From the NCBI GenBank assembly GCA_963710615.1, contig CAVQBF010000026.1, positions 1 through 64,000 on the forward strand: a DNA stretch of 64,000 bases. The letters are read 5' to 3'. The notes below the pieces were generated by a model. The model was not told the DNA's origin and did no database searches. It was given only the letters and a program-made list of their open reading frames with translations. This document shows positions 63,467 through 64,000 of the stretch, in pieces (the first letter of the stretch is position 1; each line of letters opens with the position of its first letter). The stretch comes from GCA-2746605 sp963710615 (GTDB lineage: Bacteria; Bacteroidota; Ignavibacteria; Ignavibacteriales; Melioribacteraceae). The translations under genes were made by a program, and so were the position numbers.

Positions 63467-64000
63467 CTAATTTTCTACTCTCTGTTCTTCACGCTTCAAT
63501 TTTTCACTAAAACTAATACCCATTTCTTTTGGTTGACCAAATGCTGTTGGGTGTAAATATTTACCTCTTTCTTCCGGTTTCTTTAACTCTTCAACTTCAA
63601 TTCTGTTCTCATTTGCATAGGCATCTTGGCGCACACCAGTCACTTGCCAGCTAACTTCCATCCCGGCTGAACCTCCGGAAATTCTAAATTTATTTCCATT
63701 AATTTTCTCAGCGATGTAAAGATTTGGACCAGGAGCACCGATTGCTGTTAATTGATATCTAAAATCTTTATTTAGTGCTTCAAACCAATCTGCCATTGTT
63801 ACAATTGCTTCTCCATTGCCATCAAGACTTACATTTCCATTATAAATATTCATCATATCAGGGCTTTCTATAGAAGAATGGGTAAGAATTTTATTTTCAG
63901 GATCAAGTGGGTGATCTATTGTTACAGAAGGAGCAGGACTATTAGTTGTACCGTTAACAGTGAGGTTTCCATCAATTGTAAGATTATTATAAAACTGTGC
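63467..64000 (-). CDS. C-terminal end of a large conserved protein (5' end outside window)
   Basis: The frame is open to the right edge, so only the last 177 residues are seen. They read ...LTIDGNLTVNGTTN, then DHPLDPENKILTHSSIESPDMMNIYNGNV, a middle DWFEALNKDFRYQLTAIGAPG and the end GKYLHPTAFGQPKE. Similar tails occur in tail-fibre-like and surface repeat proteins with beta-helical N termini, and DHPLDPxNK...SPDMMNxYNG is a recurrent pattern as far as I recall. The function is not known. A terminator follows. Internal ATGs near 63856 are not the start. Confidence 0.75.
   Translation of the reverse strand, partial: AQFYNNLTIDGNLTVNGTTNSPAPSVTIDHPLDPENKILTHSSIESPDMMNIYNGNVSLDGNGEAIVTMADWFEALNKDFRYQLTAIGAPGPNLYIAEKINGNKFRISGGSAGMEVSWQVTGVRQDAYANENRIEVEELKKPEERGKYLHPTAFGQPKEMGISFSEKLKREEQRVEN

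Overview
The window is an AT-rich, gene-dense bacterial chromosome segment. It most likely comes from the class Ignavibacteria (Bacteroidota/Chlorobi lineage). The basis is two secreted proteins ending in the type IX secretion sorting motif of the NYPNPFNPST type, a two-component propeller sensor kinase, TonB-dependent receptors, a Na+-translocating NADH:quinone oxidoreductase and a GWxTD-domain protein. No transposase, integrase, phage module, rRNA or CRISPR array was seen, so this looks like core or near-core chromosome.

Layout. 1-4.6 kb: end of one TonB-dependent receptor, then a second receptor with an acidic, His-containing lipoprotein and a small exported protein, possibly for metal uptake. 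4.7-12.0 kb: a thioesterase, then a TetR-controlled tripartite efflux operon (tetR-tolC-DUF2141-adaptor-RND pump) with a palindromic operator before tetR. 12.1-15.4 kb: fructosamine-kinase-like protein plus low-molecular-weight phosphatase (a probable protein-deglycation pair), a free-standing AlaX-like editing domain, an exported YCII lipoprotein and RlpA. 15.5-23.6 kb: nqrABCDEF followed by a DUF4870 membrane protein, a CBS protein, the flavin transferase ApbE and a Cys-rich NqrM-like protein. 23.9-33.8 kb: class V aminotransferase, a HisH-like protein without its catalytic Cys and His, SlyD, an octaheme cytochrome c, a MATE exporter, a lipoprotein FKBP, transhydrogenase SthA and an orphan kinase. 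33.9-47.9 kb: an envelope lipoprotein/coiled-coil pair, a LuxR-type regulator with a 14-repeat propeller histidine kinase, thioredoxin, a YdjM-like membrane protein and two secreted T9SS proteins. 48.3-53.3 kb: two tRNA-Arg genes followed directly by tadA, then adk; on the minus strand ftsE, a methyltransferase, pdxA and a GWxTD protein. 53.4-62 kb (mostly minus): rho, folC, pyrD, pyrK, an RpiB-like protein, manC, alr and pdxJ. 62-64 kb: CPBP protease-like gene, a cluster of dispersed palindromic repeats, and the 3' end of a large gene leaving the window.

Five genes (TonB receptor, RND pump, nqrF, a secreted BNR-repeat protein, manC) are each broken by one apparent extra base. Everything around them is intact, so sequence or assembly error is the leading explanation, although true mutations cannot be excluded.

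Functionally the window describes an envelope-rich heterotroph with sodium-based respiration (NQR plus its maturation factors), DXP-dependent vitamin B6 synthesis (pdxA, pdxJ), pyrimidine synthesis with a PyrK-dependent dihydroorotate dehydrogenase, and T9SS protein export.
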